Source of the DNA: CAVPUA01 sp963828015 | GTDB taxonomy: Bacteria > Actinomycetota > Actinomycetes > Mycobacteriales > Jatrophihabitantaceae | Reading direction: 5' to 3' | Length of the DNA stretch: 64,000 nucleotides | Assembly: GCA_963828015.1 (NCBI GenBank) | Contig: CAWHCD010000004.1 | Coordinates: 930,001-994,000 of the forward strand | Shown here: piece after piece, positions 8,635 through 18,904 of the stretch | How positions within the stretch are numbered: position 1 is the first letter of the stretch | Layout of the letters: each line of letters opens with the position of its first letter | Made by a program: the position numbers and the translations under genes | The notes under the pieces: model-generated | Told to the model about the DNA's origin: nothing | The model's database searches: none | What the model saw: only the letters and a program-made list of their open reading frames with translations

Positions 8635-9690
8635 CACTGCAAGAGGACCAACTCGGCGGCGAACCCGGGGCCCATCGCCATGAGCACGCCCCATTGGCCG
8701 GGCGCGCACGGGCGTTCGGCCAGCGTGTCGCGCAGGATGTGCAGCACCGAGGCCGAGGACATGTTGCCGACCTCGCGCAGCGATCGCCAAGTCAGGGCCA
8801 GCGCGTACTCCTCCAGACCCAGCGCGGACTGGATCGCCTCGATGACCTTCGGCCCGCCCGGGTGGCTGATCCAGCGGTCGACGTCCTCGACCTTGAGGTC
8901 ATGTGCGAGGAGCAGGTTGCGTACGTCCTCGCCCAGGTAGGTCTCGACCAACTCGGGCACCTCGGCGCCCAGCACGATCTTCAGGCCACTGGTGCCGACG
9001 TCCCAGCCCATGGCGCGCTCGGTGTCGGGGTAGAGGTGGCTGCGGGTCGCGACGACACGCGGGCCACTCCCGGCCAGCGGATGCGCCGATCCGACCAGCA
9101 CAACGGCGGCGGCCCCGTCGGCGAACAACCCGGACGCGATCATGTTCGCCGCACTCGGGTCTTCGCGTTGCACAGTCAGCGAGCAGAGCTCGACCGAGAC
9201 CAGCACGGCGACCCCGTTGGGCGAGCCGGCCAGCAGATCGTGGGTGCGGGCGACCCCGGCCGCGCCGGCCATGCAGCCCAGCCCGAACAACGGCACCCGC
9301 GTGCACGTCCGGGCGCAGGCCCAGCCGGGCGGCCAGGAGCGCGTCCAAGGACGGGACGGCCAATCCGGTGACCGTGGTCGACACGATCAGGTCGATGTCC
9401 TCGGCCATCAGACCGGCCTGCTGCAGCGCCCCTTCGATCGCCTGCGCGCCGAGATCGACGGCCGCGCTGACGAAGGCGGCGTTGGCCTTGGTGAAGGTGT
9501 CCAGGCCGGCGTAGTGCTCGAGGGGAAAGGCCAGGTGGCGGGTCTGCACGCCGGCGTTGCCGTGGAAGCGGGCCGCGATGGCCCGGGTGCGGTCATCGGG
9601 CAGGCACAGCGCGGAGAACGCGGCGGTGAGCTCGGCCTGGGCGTAACGGTACGGCGGTAGGACGCCATGCACCGCGACAACGGAACTCAC
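8631..9690 (-). CDS. Type III polyketide synthase (chalcone/alkylresorcinol synthase family), one frameshift
   Basis: About 352 residues once a single-base insertion near 9306 is removed (expected GTG-ACG-CGG, observed GTG-C-ACG-CGG); the gene length is 3n+1. All three catalytic residues are visible: Cys in PLFGLGCMAG, His in WISHPGGPKVIEA and Asn in LREVGNMSSASVL. The N-terminal half runs from GTG 9690 through VSTTVTGLAVPSLDA. It is first in a coupled run with methyltransferase and flavoprotein genes, the set known for phenolic lipid synthesis (srsABC in Streptomyces griseus). Starter and extender units are not predictable; long-chain acyl starters are common in actinobacteria. Chorismate mutase lies 56 nt upstream on the same strand. 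Confidence 0.9.
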
Positions 9691-9746
9691 CTGACCACCG
9701 TAGGTGAAGATCAGCTTCCGGCGGTCGAGATGGGCCGGATTCGCAG

Positions 9747-10019
9747 CTAGCGCGCTCCCCGGCAGACTCGTAGCAGGGCGTCGGCCAGCTGCGCGCCGTC
9801 CGGGCCGAGGGCAGTGCGGTAGGCGTCGAGAACGACCCGCTCGCGGCCGAGCTCGACGCGGGTGCCGCCGCCGCTGATGCGGGCGGCCTGGATGCGTTTG
9901 GACAGACGGGCCCGCTCGGTGACCAGCCGGATCAACGCCTCGTCCATCGCATCGATCTGCAGGCGCAGCGTGGGAATGGTCGAGTCGTCGGTCTCCGGCG
10001 AACTCATCGTGGCTTCCAT
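9747..10019 (-). CDS. AroQ-class chorismate mutase
   Basis: 90 residues from ATG 10019, with GAGG 6-7 nt upstream. It is a monofunctional AroQ helical chorismate mutase: LRLQIDAMDEALIRLVTERA, then LSKRIQAARI, and RERVVLDAYR, giving the usual Arg, Lys/Arg and Glu active-site positions. It converts chorismate to prephenate, the branch towards Phe and Tyr. An in-frame upstream start at 10073 exists but would run into the regulatory leader. Directly upstream lie a terminator hairpin (10075-10108) and a Tyr/Phe-rich leader reading frame (10122-10193), so expression is probably attenuated by aromatic amino acid supply. The type III PKS follows after 56 nt and may be co-transcribed. Confidence 0.9.
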   Translation of the reverse strand: MEATMSSPETDDSTIPTLRLQIDAMDEALIRLVTERARLSKRIQAARISGGGTRVELGRERVVLDAYRTALGPDGAQLADALLRVCRGAR

Positions 10020-10074
10020 GGTGGTTCCTCTCGATAATCGTGACCGTCTTGGGCCGCTGTCGGCCCCGGACACG

Positions 10075-10108
10075 AAAAACGCCCCGGGAGCCTGTGGGCC
10101 CGGGGCGT
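10075..10108 (-). terminator. U-tailed terminator of a predicted attenuator upstream of chorismate mutase
   Basis: On the minus strand ACGCCCCGGG (10108-10099) pairs perfectly with CCCGGGGCGT (10088-10079). The loop is 10 nt and the run of five Ts (10079-10075) starts at the stem base. It is a canonical intrinsic terminator lying between the leader peptide stop (10122) and the chorismate mutase start (10019). In a minus-strand transcript it would stop transcription before the enzyme gene. Confidence 0.85.
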
Positions 10109-10121
10109 CGGTGTGGCTAAG

Positions 10122-10193
10122 TCAGCCAGCTACGACGGGCACCGGACTGCGGTACCCGTAAAAAAAGTCGTAGTGCTGACGCATACCCAACAT
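10122..10193 (-). CDS. Aromatic-rich leader peptide for chorismate mutase attenuation
   Basis: A short reading frame of 23 codons from ATG 10193, or 20 codons from ATG 10184, stopping at TGA 10124-10122. The shorter form begins MRQHYDFFYGYR: within six codons it has Tyr, Phe, Phe, Tyr and Tyr, and the Phe codons are tandem TTT, a rare codon in such GC-rich DNA. It is followed by the pause hairpin, terminator and chorismate mutase. No purine-rich ribosome binding site is visible, so the transcript may be leaderless from one of the two ATGs. The predicted role is sensing of charged tRNA-Tyr and tRNA-Phe. A comparable aromatic leader (aroR) ahead of a DAHP synthase gene is known in Corynebacterium glutamicum. 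Confidence 0.7.
   Translation of the reverse strand: MLGMRQHYDFFYGYRSPVPVVAG
10135..10159 (-). promoter_or_regulatory. Pause hairpin (1:2) of the predicted attenuator, with overlapping antiterminator segment
   Basis: Minus-strand ACGGGTACCG (10159-10150) pairs with CGGTGCCCGT (10144-10135) around a 5-nt loop, ten pairs including one G-T wobble. It begins inside the Tyr codon after the two Phe codons. Part of its 3' arm can instead pair with the terminator 5' arm: CGTCG (10137-10133) with CGACG (10110-10106) and CCGG (10145-10142) with CCGG (10103-10100). That gives the mutually exclusive antiterminator expected for ribosome-mediated attenuation. The structures were derived by eye. Confidence 0.6.
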
Positions 10194-10259
10194 GATCGCA
10201 CGGCGAGCCGAGTATCGGCAAGGCGAGTGTCAGGGCCCGGACGTAGGCTGAACGCCGAG

Positions 10260-12630
10260 ATGACTGCCGAGATGGACGCCCTGTTTCGCCGAGCCCGAGC
10301 CGACTACGCCGCGTCCGGTTCGCGCGCGACTGGACGCCGAGACGTTGCTCGAGGGTCTCAATGCGCAGCAGCGAGCCGCCGTCGTCCACGCCGGTTCACC
10401 GCTGCTGATCGTCGCCGGCGCCGGCTCGGGCAAGACCCGGGTGCTGACCCACCGCATCGGCTATCTGCTCGCCGAACGTCAGGTGACGCCGGGCCAGATC
10501 CTGGCCATCACGTTCACCAACAAGGCCGCCGGCGAGATGAAGCACCGGGTGGCCGACCTCGTCGGCCCGCGGGCCAAGGCCATGTGGGTCAGCACGTTCC
10601 ACTCGATGTGCGTGCGCATTCTGCGCGCCGAGTACAAGACGCTGGGCCTCAAGTCGTCGTTCTCGATCTATGACGGCGATGACGCCAAGCGGCTGATGAC
10701 CCTCGTCGGGCGCGACCTGGACCTCGACCCCAAGCGGTACCCGGCCCGCTCGCTCTCTGCGCAGGTCAGCAATCTGAAGAACGAGCTGGTCACTCCCGCA
10801 GGCCTGGGCCGAACGAGCCAGCAACGCCCACGAGAAGGTGCTGGCCGAGGCCTACCGGGTCTATCAGCGCCGGCTGGTCGAGGCGCACGCGCTGGACTTC
10901 GACGATCTGATCATGTCGACCGTCGGGCTGCTGCAGCGTTTCCCCGACGTCGCCGAGCACTACCACCGCCGCTTCCGGCACGTATTGGTGGATGAGTACC
11001 AGGACACGAACCACGCGCAGTACATGCTGGTGCGGGAGCTGACCGGTGGGTCCTCGACCCGGCCGAGCTGGCCGTCGTCGGTGACGCCGACCAGTCGATC
11101 TACGCCTTCCGGGGCGCCACGATCCGCAACATCCTCGAGTTCGAACGGGACTACCCGAACGCCACGACGATCCTGCTCGAGCAGAACTATCGGTCGACCC
11201 AGACGATTCTGGGCGCCGCTAACGCGGTGATCTCCCGCAACGCCGACCGCAAGCCGAAGAACCTCTGGTCCGAGGCCGGCGCGGGTGAGAAGGTCACTGG
11301 CTACGTGGCCGAGAACGAGCACGACGAGGGGGCCTGGGTGGCCCAGCAGATCGACACGTTGAGCGACGACCATGGCGTGAAACCCAGCGATATCGCGGTT
11401 TTCTATCGGACGAATGCTCAGTCGCGGGTCTTTGAAGAGATCTTCATCCGGGTCGGGCTGCCCTACAAGGTCGTCGGTGGCGTCCGGTTCTACGAGCGCC
11501 GCGAGGTCCGCGACGCCCTGGCCTACCTGCGCGTCATCGCCAACCCCGACGACGTCGTCAGCTTGCGGCGCATCGTCAACACCCCGCGCCGGGGCATCGG
11601 CGACCGGGCCCAGGCGATGATCGAGCTGCTGGCCGAGCAGGAGCGCATCTCCTTCGGGGCCGCCCTGGAGCGGGCCGACACCGCCGGCGGGCTGGCCCCG
11701 CGTTCGCTGCACGCCATCCAGGACTTCATGACCCTGATGATCGACCTTCGCGCGGTGGGCGTGACCGAGGACGGCCAGCTGGCCGCGCCGGGGGAGATCC
11801 TCGAGGCGGTGCTCGACCAGACCGGCTATCTGCGCGAGCTCGAGGCCAGTCACGACCCGCAGGACGAAGGGCGCGTCGACAACCTGCGCGAGTTGGTCAG
11901 CGTCGCCCGCGAGTTCGAGGAACAGCGGGCCTTCGCCGGTGAACAGGCGACCCTGGATGCGTTCCTGGAACAGGTGTCGCTCGTGGCCGACGCCGACTCC
12001 CTGCCCGACGGGGGCGACGGGGTCGTCACCCTGATGACGCTGCACACCGCCAAGGGCCTGGAGTTCCCCGTCGTTTTTCTTACCGGCATGGAGGACGGCG
12101 TCTTCCCGCACATGCGCGCCCTCAGTGATCCGGCCGAGCTCTCCGAGGAGCGCCGACTGGCCTACGTCGGCATCACCCGGGCGCGCGAACGGCTCTACCT
12201 GTCCCGCGCCCTGAGTCGCAGTGCCTGGGGAGCGCCGTCGTGGAATCCGCCCTCGCGCTTCCTGGACGAGATCCCGACCGATCTCGTCGAATGGTCCGGC
12301 GCGGTGGCCCGCGAGCCGTTCGTCAACCGTTATGGCGATGATGCGCCCAGCTCGGCGTACACCGATCACGGCTATCGCTCGCGCAGCGCGCCGTCAGCGC
12401 AACAGTCGCTGGCGGCCAACCGGCTGGCCACGGGCGGGCTGCGCGGCGGGGCCGGCAACCGGGCGATCCTGTCGCTGACCCCGGGCGATCGGGTCACCCA
12501 CGATGCGTGGGGCATGGGCACCGTGGTGGCCACCCGGGGCTCGGGTGAACAGTCACAGGCGCAGATCGACTTCGGCTCGGCCGGCGTCAAGTGGCTGGTC
12601 CTGCGCTACGCGGCCATCGAGAAGCTCTAA
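10260..12630 (+). CDS. pcrA: ATP-dependent DNA helicase PcrA/UvrD, three apparent frameshifts
   Basis: An SF1A helicase of about 790 residues. Walker A VAGAGSGKTRVL, ITFTNKAAGEM, TFHSMCVRILR, Walker B HVLVDEYQDTN, motif III VVGDADQSIYAFRGA, LEQNYRST, TLHTAKGLEFPVVFLTG and YVGITRARERLYL are all present, but in three frames. Breaks fall near 10320-10332 (a CG-rich run), near 10795-10805 and near 11050. A C-terminal UvrD-like tail (GDRVTHDAWGMGTVVATRG) is intact. ATG 10260 is taken as the start because its frame leads into the conserved N-terminus after one indel. The protein is important in actinobacteria for repair and plasmid/rolling-circle replication, which argues for sequence error rather than loss. 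It overlaps the convergent DUF2079 gene at the stop. Confidence 0.88.
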
Positions 12631-14140
12631 CCCGGGCCGGAGCCGGTCGGGCGGCAGGCGGCGCTCGGCCCGGCGTAGGTCGGTGATTGCAACAGCGTCA
12701 GGCTGTTCTGGGTGAAGATCACCCGGTAGCCCGCGGCGAGGGCCTGGCTCAGGACGTCCTCGGGTCGGGGTCCGTTGTTGCCGCCCACGGTGGGGAACGA
12801 CGAATCGAGGGCTACGAAGTCGGCCCCGGCGAAGTTCTCGTCGGCCAGCGCGGTGTAGTTGCGGGCGGTCAGGTGCGGGGCCAGATGATCATCGACGGCC
12901 ACACACGTCGCGGCCGGGATGCGGGCCACGACGGCACGCTGCGCGGTGGTGTGCGCAGTCGTCTGCCAGGCCCGACCGGTGATCATCCGCCGGATGTCGG
13001 ACGGGGCGGTGTGCCCGAACGCGGCCAGCCAGATCGGCACGATCACCAGCCAGGCCGCGAGCACCCGCGTCGACCAGCGGTGGGCGAACACCCCGAGACG
13101 ATCGGCGCCGTCCACCATGGCCAGCACGAGCGACAACCACGGCAGCACGTTGTAGTGGTAATGCGTCGTCCAGAGTTCGGGCCGGTAGTTGAAGTAGTTC
13201 TCGGCCAGCAGCGGCACGGCCAGCCAGGCGTAGCGCGAGCGCAGCGGCAGCAGCAGTAGGGGGACGAACAGGTAGGCGAGGGTCTGCGGACTTGACCTTG
13301 GGCGTGAAGAACACCCGCCCCGCATGGAACGGGTGCTCGACGATGTTGCGCAGCGCCGCGGGCAGGTTCGAACCCAGCTCGGTGTACTGCCAGTAGGCGA
13401 ACCTATCGCCCGGTGCGAAGTGCGGAACGATGAGCTCGGTGACCAGTCCGTAGGCCAGTCCAGCCGCCGACGATCAGGGCCAGCCCGGGCACCGCGGCCC
13501 GCCAGGTACGGCCCTGCTCGGGCCGGCGTGCGGCCTGCAGGATGCCCGAGCGACCAACACGATCAGCCCCATGTCCTCGCGCACCAGCAGCAGGGCCAAC
13601 GACGCAGACGATCAGCGCAGCGGTCGGCCCGGCGGTCCAGGGCATCGACGGCCAGTGCGAGCAGCGGTACCGCGAACGCGATCTCGTGGAAGTCGAAGTC
13701 GAGCATCGACTGGACGGCCCAGCCCAGCCCGAACGCCGCGCAGATGATCAACGACGAGGCCGGTCCGGTGCGGCGCCGGGTGAAGCGATAGACGACCGGG
13801 ACGGTCGCGGCCACCAACGCGGCCTGCACGACGAGCAGGACGACGCGGGCTGTCCCAGATCCAGTACAGCGGCGCGATGACGGCCAGGACCGGGCTGGAA
13901 GTGATCGCCGAGCACGTTGTAGTCGGGGCCCTTCAACGCCACGGTCGGGGCCTGGAAGCGCGAGTAGGCCCGTACGGCCTGGTCGAAGATGCCCAGGTCG
14001 TACCCGGACGCGAGGTAGGTGGTGAGCCGGCTGAGCGAGTAGGTCGTGTAGCCGGCGAACAGGACGGCGCTCAGCGCGCCGACGCCCACCCACTCACGAC
14101 GAGTCGGTCGACCGGTGGGCGCGGCTGGCTCAGCCGACAC
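12627..14140 (-). CDS. DUF2079 polytopic membrane protein, multiply frameshifted
   Basis: About 500 residues. The N-terminus after a short leader reads SGYDLGIFDQAVRAYS, then VLGDHF, the hallmark of DUF2079 membrane proteins. Many membrane helices follow (VLLVVQAALVAATVPVV; AYLFVPLLLLPLRSRYAWLA), and the C-terminus is a soluble domain (DDHLAPHLTARNYTALADEN) typical of this family. The frame changes at least four times (around 13895, 13855, 13600 and 13300-13480), several by single inserted Cs. Function is unknown; some relatives look like glycosyltransferase-C-type proteins. It overlaps the upstream GT87-like gene by 11 nt and is probably co-transcribed with it. Confidence 0.75.
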
Positions 14141-15509
14141 GGCCCCGGGTGGCCGCCGGCGCAGCAGATTCCTCGGGAGTGTCGTCCTGACCGGTTTGAT
14201 GCAGCACCCGGCGGGCCGCGATCCAGGTGAGCCGGATCAGCAATACATTGCGCAGCGTCAGCACGAGCACGCTGGGAATCGTGAGCTCGCCCGCCCAGAC
14301 GATGTGCGTATAGAGCAGGGGAAACTCCAGCTGCGTCAACACGCAGATGATCAAGAGCAGCCGGGCGGCGCGCCGGACCTCCGGGTCACCCGGCCAGCGG
14401 GCGACCAGCGCGGCGAGTCGGACCGCCCAGCCAGAGGATGTACTGCGGGCTGAGGGTCTTGTTGGTGATCGTGACCATCGTCGCCGTCGCCAGGAACAAC
14501 CAGGCCACGGTCTCGGCCGACACCGACGGCAGCTTGCGCGCCCGGTACCAGAGCCAGGCCAGCAGGCTGAGACCGAGAACGGTCAGGATGGTCGAGATCG
14601 TGATCATGGTGTGCACGCCCGGGCCGAAGATCTCGAACGCCTTGTAGTTGCTGATGTGGATGTCCCACGGGCGGTGCGAGTGGAAGGCCCAGGCCAGCAT
14701 CAGCGGTGTCGGCGGGAACCGACTCGACCTGCAGGCCACGCCCGGATTGCCAGTTGAGCGGTGAAAGCGCGCGTTCGAAGCCGCCGACCGCGACGGTGAT
14801 CGCCAGGATGGCCGCGCCGGTGAACAGGAAGCCCTTCAGCACCGGGCGGCGGTCGAGCCCGCCGGAGCAGGAAGCTGGGCAGCATCAGCGCCGGCCACAG
14901 CTTCAGGCGCGCGCCGATCGCGGTGAGCGCTCCGGACCAGGCCGGGCGTCGGGCTGCGGCGAGCACCGCGGCGCCGGCGAGCATGGCCGGCACCAGGTCG
15001 AACCGGAAGTAGGCCATCGGGCCGATGGCCGGGACGAACCACAGCCAGAAGCTGCACCGCGTCGGTGCGACGTCGGCCGCCGACGCGCCACAGGGTCCAG
15101 GTGAAGGCGGCGTCGACGGCCAGCATCGACAGCGACGAACAGGATCGCGAAGGCGAGGGAGTTCATCGCCGCCGAGCAGATATTGCGGCAACAGGATCGA
15201 CAGGACGGGCAGCGGATACTCCGGCAACGCCTGATGGATCGACGTGCCGTGGAAGAGCTCATGCAGGCTGCGGGCGTAATAGGTGACGTCGCCGATGACG
15301 TTGGACTCGGGCAGGACGAGCAAGGACAAGACGATGGCCCGGCTGGTCAGCCAGCTCAGCACCACCGCTCGGGTGCTGTCGCCGCGCAACTCGTAGGGCA
15401 GTCGCAGCATCGACTGCCGCGCGCGCCGTTCGGGCACCGTGGCGACGCCTTCGGGCGCGGGGAGACTTTCGAGGTCGGCAGGTGACGGCGGTAGCTCCGT
15501 CGTCGCCAT
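14130..15509 (-). CDS. GT87/DUF2029-like polyprenol-phosphate mannosyltransferase-type membrane protein, multiply frameshifted
   Basis: About 460 residues from ATG 15509. After an N-terminal cytoplasmic leader come membrane helices (WLTSRAIVLSLLVLPESN), YFRFDLVPAMLAGAAVLAAA, ALTAIGARLKLWPALMLPSF (the K-x-W-P motif of the DUF2029/GT87 fold), and near the C-terminus TNKTLSPQYILWL, another hallmark. The frame is broken at least five times (about 15165, 15120, 15060, 14860, 14715 and 14420). Members of this group transfer mannose or arabinose from polyprenol phosphate in cell-envelope glycan synthesis. The donor and acceptor here are unknown. The 5' intergenic region to sucC (277 nt) holds divergent promoters. 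Confidence 0.72.
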
Positions 15510-15786
15510 ACGTGTCCTCTCCTAGAAGGGCAGTCAACTAGAGCGTCGATTCCACCCGTATTACCTGGGTGGGAACTAAGCGATACCCATGAGACACAAT
15601 TTTCTCACTCCGACCGGCGTTGAGGGACCAATCAGGCCCCGCGTGCCGGTGAATCCGGTCTCAGGCGATGTGCTCGCCGGGGGAATGGGGCCTAGTCTCC
15701 ATTAGCGAATCTGTGTCCAGGAACGAATCTCCCAGCCTTCGGCGCGTCCAGTCGCGCCATCCGACCCGAGAACGGACTGAATCAGC

Positions 15787-16956
15787 GTGGATCTGTTCGA
15801 GTACCAAGCCAAGGAAATCTTCCGGGAGTACGGCGTCCCGGTCAGCCTGGGCGAGATTGCCGAAACGCCCCTGCAGGCCGAGAACATCGCTGCGTCTATC
15901 GGTGGCGTGACCGTCGTGAAGGCGCAGGTGAAGGTCGGCGGCCGGGGCAAGGCCGGCGGCGTGAAGGTCGCCAAGACCGCCGCCGACGCAGCGTCGGCGG
16001 CGAGCGCGATCCTCGGAATGGACATCAAGGGCCACACCGTGCACCGCGTGCTGGTCGACCCGGGTGCGGACATCAAGGAGGAGTACTACGTCTCCTACCT
16101 GCTGGATCGGACCAATCGCACCTTCCTTGCGATGGCGTCCTACGAGGGCGGCATGGAGATCGAGCAGCTGGCCGTCGAGCGTCCCGAAGCCCTGGCCCGC
16201 GTCCCCGTGGACGCGATCGCCGGCGTCGACCTGGCCAAGGCCCGCGAGATCGTTGCCGCCGCGAAGTTCCCGGCCGAGATCGCCGAGCAGGTGGCGGCCG
16301 TGCTGGTCCCGCTGTGGCAGGCCTTCGTCGGCACTGACGCCACGTTGGTCGAGGTCAACCCCTTGGCGCGCGTCGGCGACGGCTCGATCCTCGCCCTGGA
16401 CGGCAAGGTGACCCTCGATGACAACGCCGACTTCCGGCAGCCGCGCAACGCCGGCCTGGAGGACGCCGCCTCGGCCGATCCGCTGGAGCAGAAGGCCAAG
16501 GAGAAGCACCTCAACTACGTCAAGCTCGACGGCGAGGTCGGCATCATCGGCAACGGCGCCGGCTTGGTCATGTCGACGCTGGACGTGGTCGCGTACGCCG
16601 GTGAGAACCACGGCGGCGTCAAGCCGGCCAACTTCCTCGATATCGGTGGCGGCGCGTCGGCCGAGGTGATGGCCAACGGGTTGGACATCATCCTCAACGA
16701 CCCGTCGGTTCGCTCGGTCTTCGTCAACGTGTTCGGCGGGATCACGGCGTGCGACGCGGTGGCCAACGGCATCGTCGGCGCCCTGGAGCTGCTCGGCGAC
16801 GAGGCGACCAAGCCCCTCGTCGTGCGCCTGGACGGCAACAACGTCATCGAGGGACGACGCATTCTGACCGAGCGGGCCCACCCACTGGTGACTCTGGTCG
16901 ACACAATGGACGCCGCCGCCGACAAAGCGGCCGAACTCGCGAACGCTGGGAAGTGA
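15787..16956 (+). CDS. sucC: Succinyl-CoA synthetase (ADP-forming) beta subunit
   Basis: 389 residues, the usual length. It starts at GTG 15787 with MDLFEYQAKEIFREYGVPV, the standard SucC N-terminus. The ATP-grasp segment KAQVKVGGRGKAGGVKVA and the C-terminal CoA-ligase part VFVNVFGGITACDAVANGI are intact. The enzyme converts succinyl-CoA, ADP and phosphate to succinate, ATP and CoA in the TCA cycle. sucD follows after 5 nt, so the two subunits are co-transcribed. Confidence 0.98.
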   Translation: MDLFEYQAKEIFREYGVPVSLGEIAETPLQAENIAASIGGVTVVKAQVKVGGRGKAGGVKVAKTAADAASAASAILGMDIKGHTVHRVLVDPGADIKEEYYVSYLLDRTNRTFLAMASYEGGMEIEQLAVERPEALARVPVDAIAGVDLAKAREIVAAAKFPAEIAEQVAAVLVPLWQAFVGTDATLVEVNPLARVGDGSILALDGKVTLDDNADFRQPRNAGLEDAASADPLEQKAKEKHLNYVKLDGEVGIIGNGAGLVMSTLDVVAYAGENHGGVKPANFLDIGGGASAEVMANGLDIILNDPSVRSVFVNVFGGITACDAVANGIVGALELLGDEATKPLVVRLDGNNVIEGRRILTERAHPLVTLVDTMDAAADKAAELANAGK

Positions 16957-16961
16957 CGTAA

Positions 16962-17837
<876 letters not shown>

Positions 17838-17850
17838 CTGTTGCGTCCCG

Positions 17851-17896
17851 ACAATTTGCTGATTCGGCCACTTCGGCGGCCGAATCAGCAAATTGT
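17851..17896. terminator. 19-bp palindrome after sucD; copy 1 of a dispersed repeat
   Basis: A perfect inverted repeat of 19 bp (ACAATTTGCTGATTCGGCC at 17851-17869 and complement at 17878-17896) with an 8-nt loop. Its position after sucD and its symmetry suggest a transcription terminator. A diverged copy occurs at 33526-33572, so it is also a repeat element of the genome. Confidence 0.75.
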
Positions 17897-17972
17897 TGCG
17901 CTGCTGGAGTGTTCCGGGGCGCTAGTTTGAGTCCATCAGGCCCGGTTCGGGTGCCTCCCCGAGGAGTTCGTC

Positions 17973-18782
17973 ATGACCTATCAGCCGCCGCCCGCCGCGC
18001 CGGAGCCGCCCCAGGGTGAGCCCTTCGGGGGCGAACCGCCCGCCGCTCCGCCCGCCGCTCCGGCGCCGCCCAGCTACCAGCCGCCGGCCCCGAGTTACCA
18101 GCCGCCGCCAGCCCCGAGCTATCAGCCGCCGCCGGCCCCGAGCTATCAGCCGCCGCCGAGCTATCAGCCGCCGGCGCCCAGCTACGGGCCGCCCGCGCCC
18201 GAGCAGCCCGCCTATGGGCAGCCGACGTACGGGCAGCCGGCCTATGGCCAGCCCGCCTACGGCCAGCCGCCGACCGACCCGGGCTACCCGCCGTCGGCCT
18301 ACGGAGCGCCCGCGGCCCGTGGCTTCGACCCGGCCAAGGTCAACCCGATGGATTGGGCCATTCTCGGTATCGGCCTGCTCGTGCTGATCTTCAGCTTCTT
18401 CGGCTACTACAAACTCTCGCTGTCGATCTCCGGCGCCCACGCGTCACAGAGCTACAGCGCGTGGCACGACGTGGTGGGCAGCGGCTTCTCCGGCTGGCTC
18501 GGCATCATCTTGGCCGTCTTCGGCGCCGGCGCCGTCGCCCTCGACCTGTTCGTTCCGGACGCGAGTGATTCGGTGCCACTGCGCCTGGTCGCGCTGGGGC
18601 TGTTCGGGATCGGGGCGTTGTTCGAGCTGTTGGCCATCGCCGTCCACCCGAAGCTCGACTCGGGCGGCCTGGCCGGCCTGAGCGTCAAGTTCGGGCACGG
18701 GTTCAGCTTCTGGATCATCCTCATCCTGATCCTCGCCGGGACCGTGCTCTGCTTCCTGCGCTTGTCGGCCAAGCGGGCGTAA
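17973..18782 (+). CDS. Proline/tyrosine/glutamine-rich N-terminal domain membrane protein
   Basis: 269 residues with GAGGAG just ahead of ATG 17973. Residues 1-110 are low complexity, with repeated PSYQPPPA units and then AYGQP units, likely cytoplasmic and disordered. Residues about 125-268 contain four membrane helices (WAILGIGLLVLIFSFFGYY; WLGIILAVFGAGAVALDLFV; LVALGLFGIGALFELLAIAV; WIILILILAGTVLCFLRL). No enzymatic motif is visible. Such architectures are common among actinobacterial envelope or cell-division proteins of unknown function. It is transcribed separately from sucCD, after their terminator. Confidence 0.85.
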   Translation: MTYQPPPAAPEPPQGEPFGGEPPAAPPAAPAPPSYQPPAPSYQPPPAPSYQPPPAPSYQPPPSYQPPAPSYGPPAPEQPAYGQPTYGQPAYGQPAYGQPPTDPGYPPSAYGAPAARGFDPAKVNPMDWAILGIGLLVLIFSFFGYYKLSLSISGAHASQSYSAWHDVVGSGFSGWLGIILAVFGAGAVALDLFVPDASDSVPLRLVALGLFGIGALFELLAIAVHPKLDSGGLAGLSVKFGHGFSFWIILILILAGTVLCFLRLSAKRA

Positions 18783-18904
18783 CTCCTCGAAGGTCGACGC
18801 CAGCGGTGGCGCGCGCTGGCTGCGCAAACGGCCAAGGCGCACCACCGCGCGCAACTTCGGCGCGCCTGGACGAGCCGCCTCGGGTGATTTGCGACGCTGG
18901 GGGC

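Noticed and set aside
10485..12625. Two or three separate helicase genes
   Set aside because: The fragments carry consecutive, non-overlapping UvrD motifs in order in shifting frames, so they are one gene with indels.
15661..16881. A 406-codon frame antisense to sucC
   Set aside because: Complementary to an intact sucC; no start signal or homology.
18080..18270. CRISPR-like regularly spaced repeats
   Set aside because: The repeats are short codon repeats for PSYQPPPA and AYGQP units inside one frame, without unique spacers.
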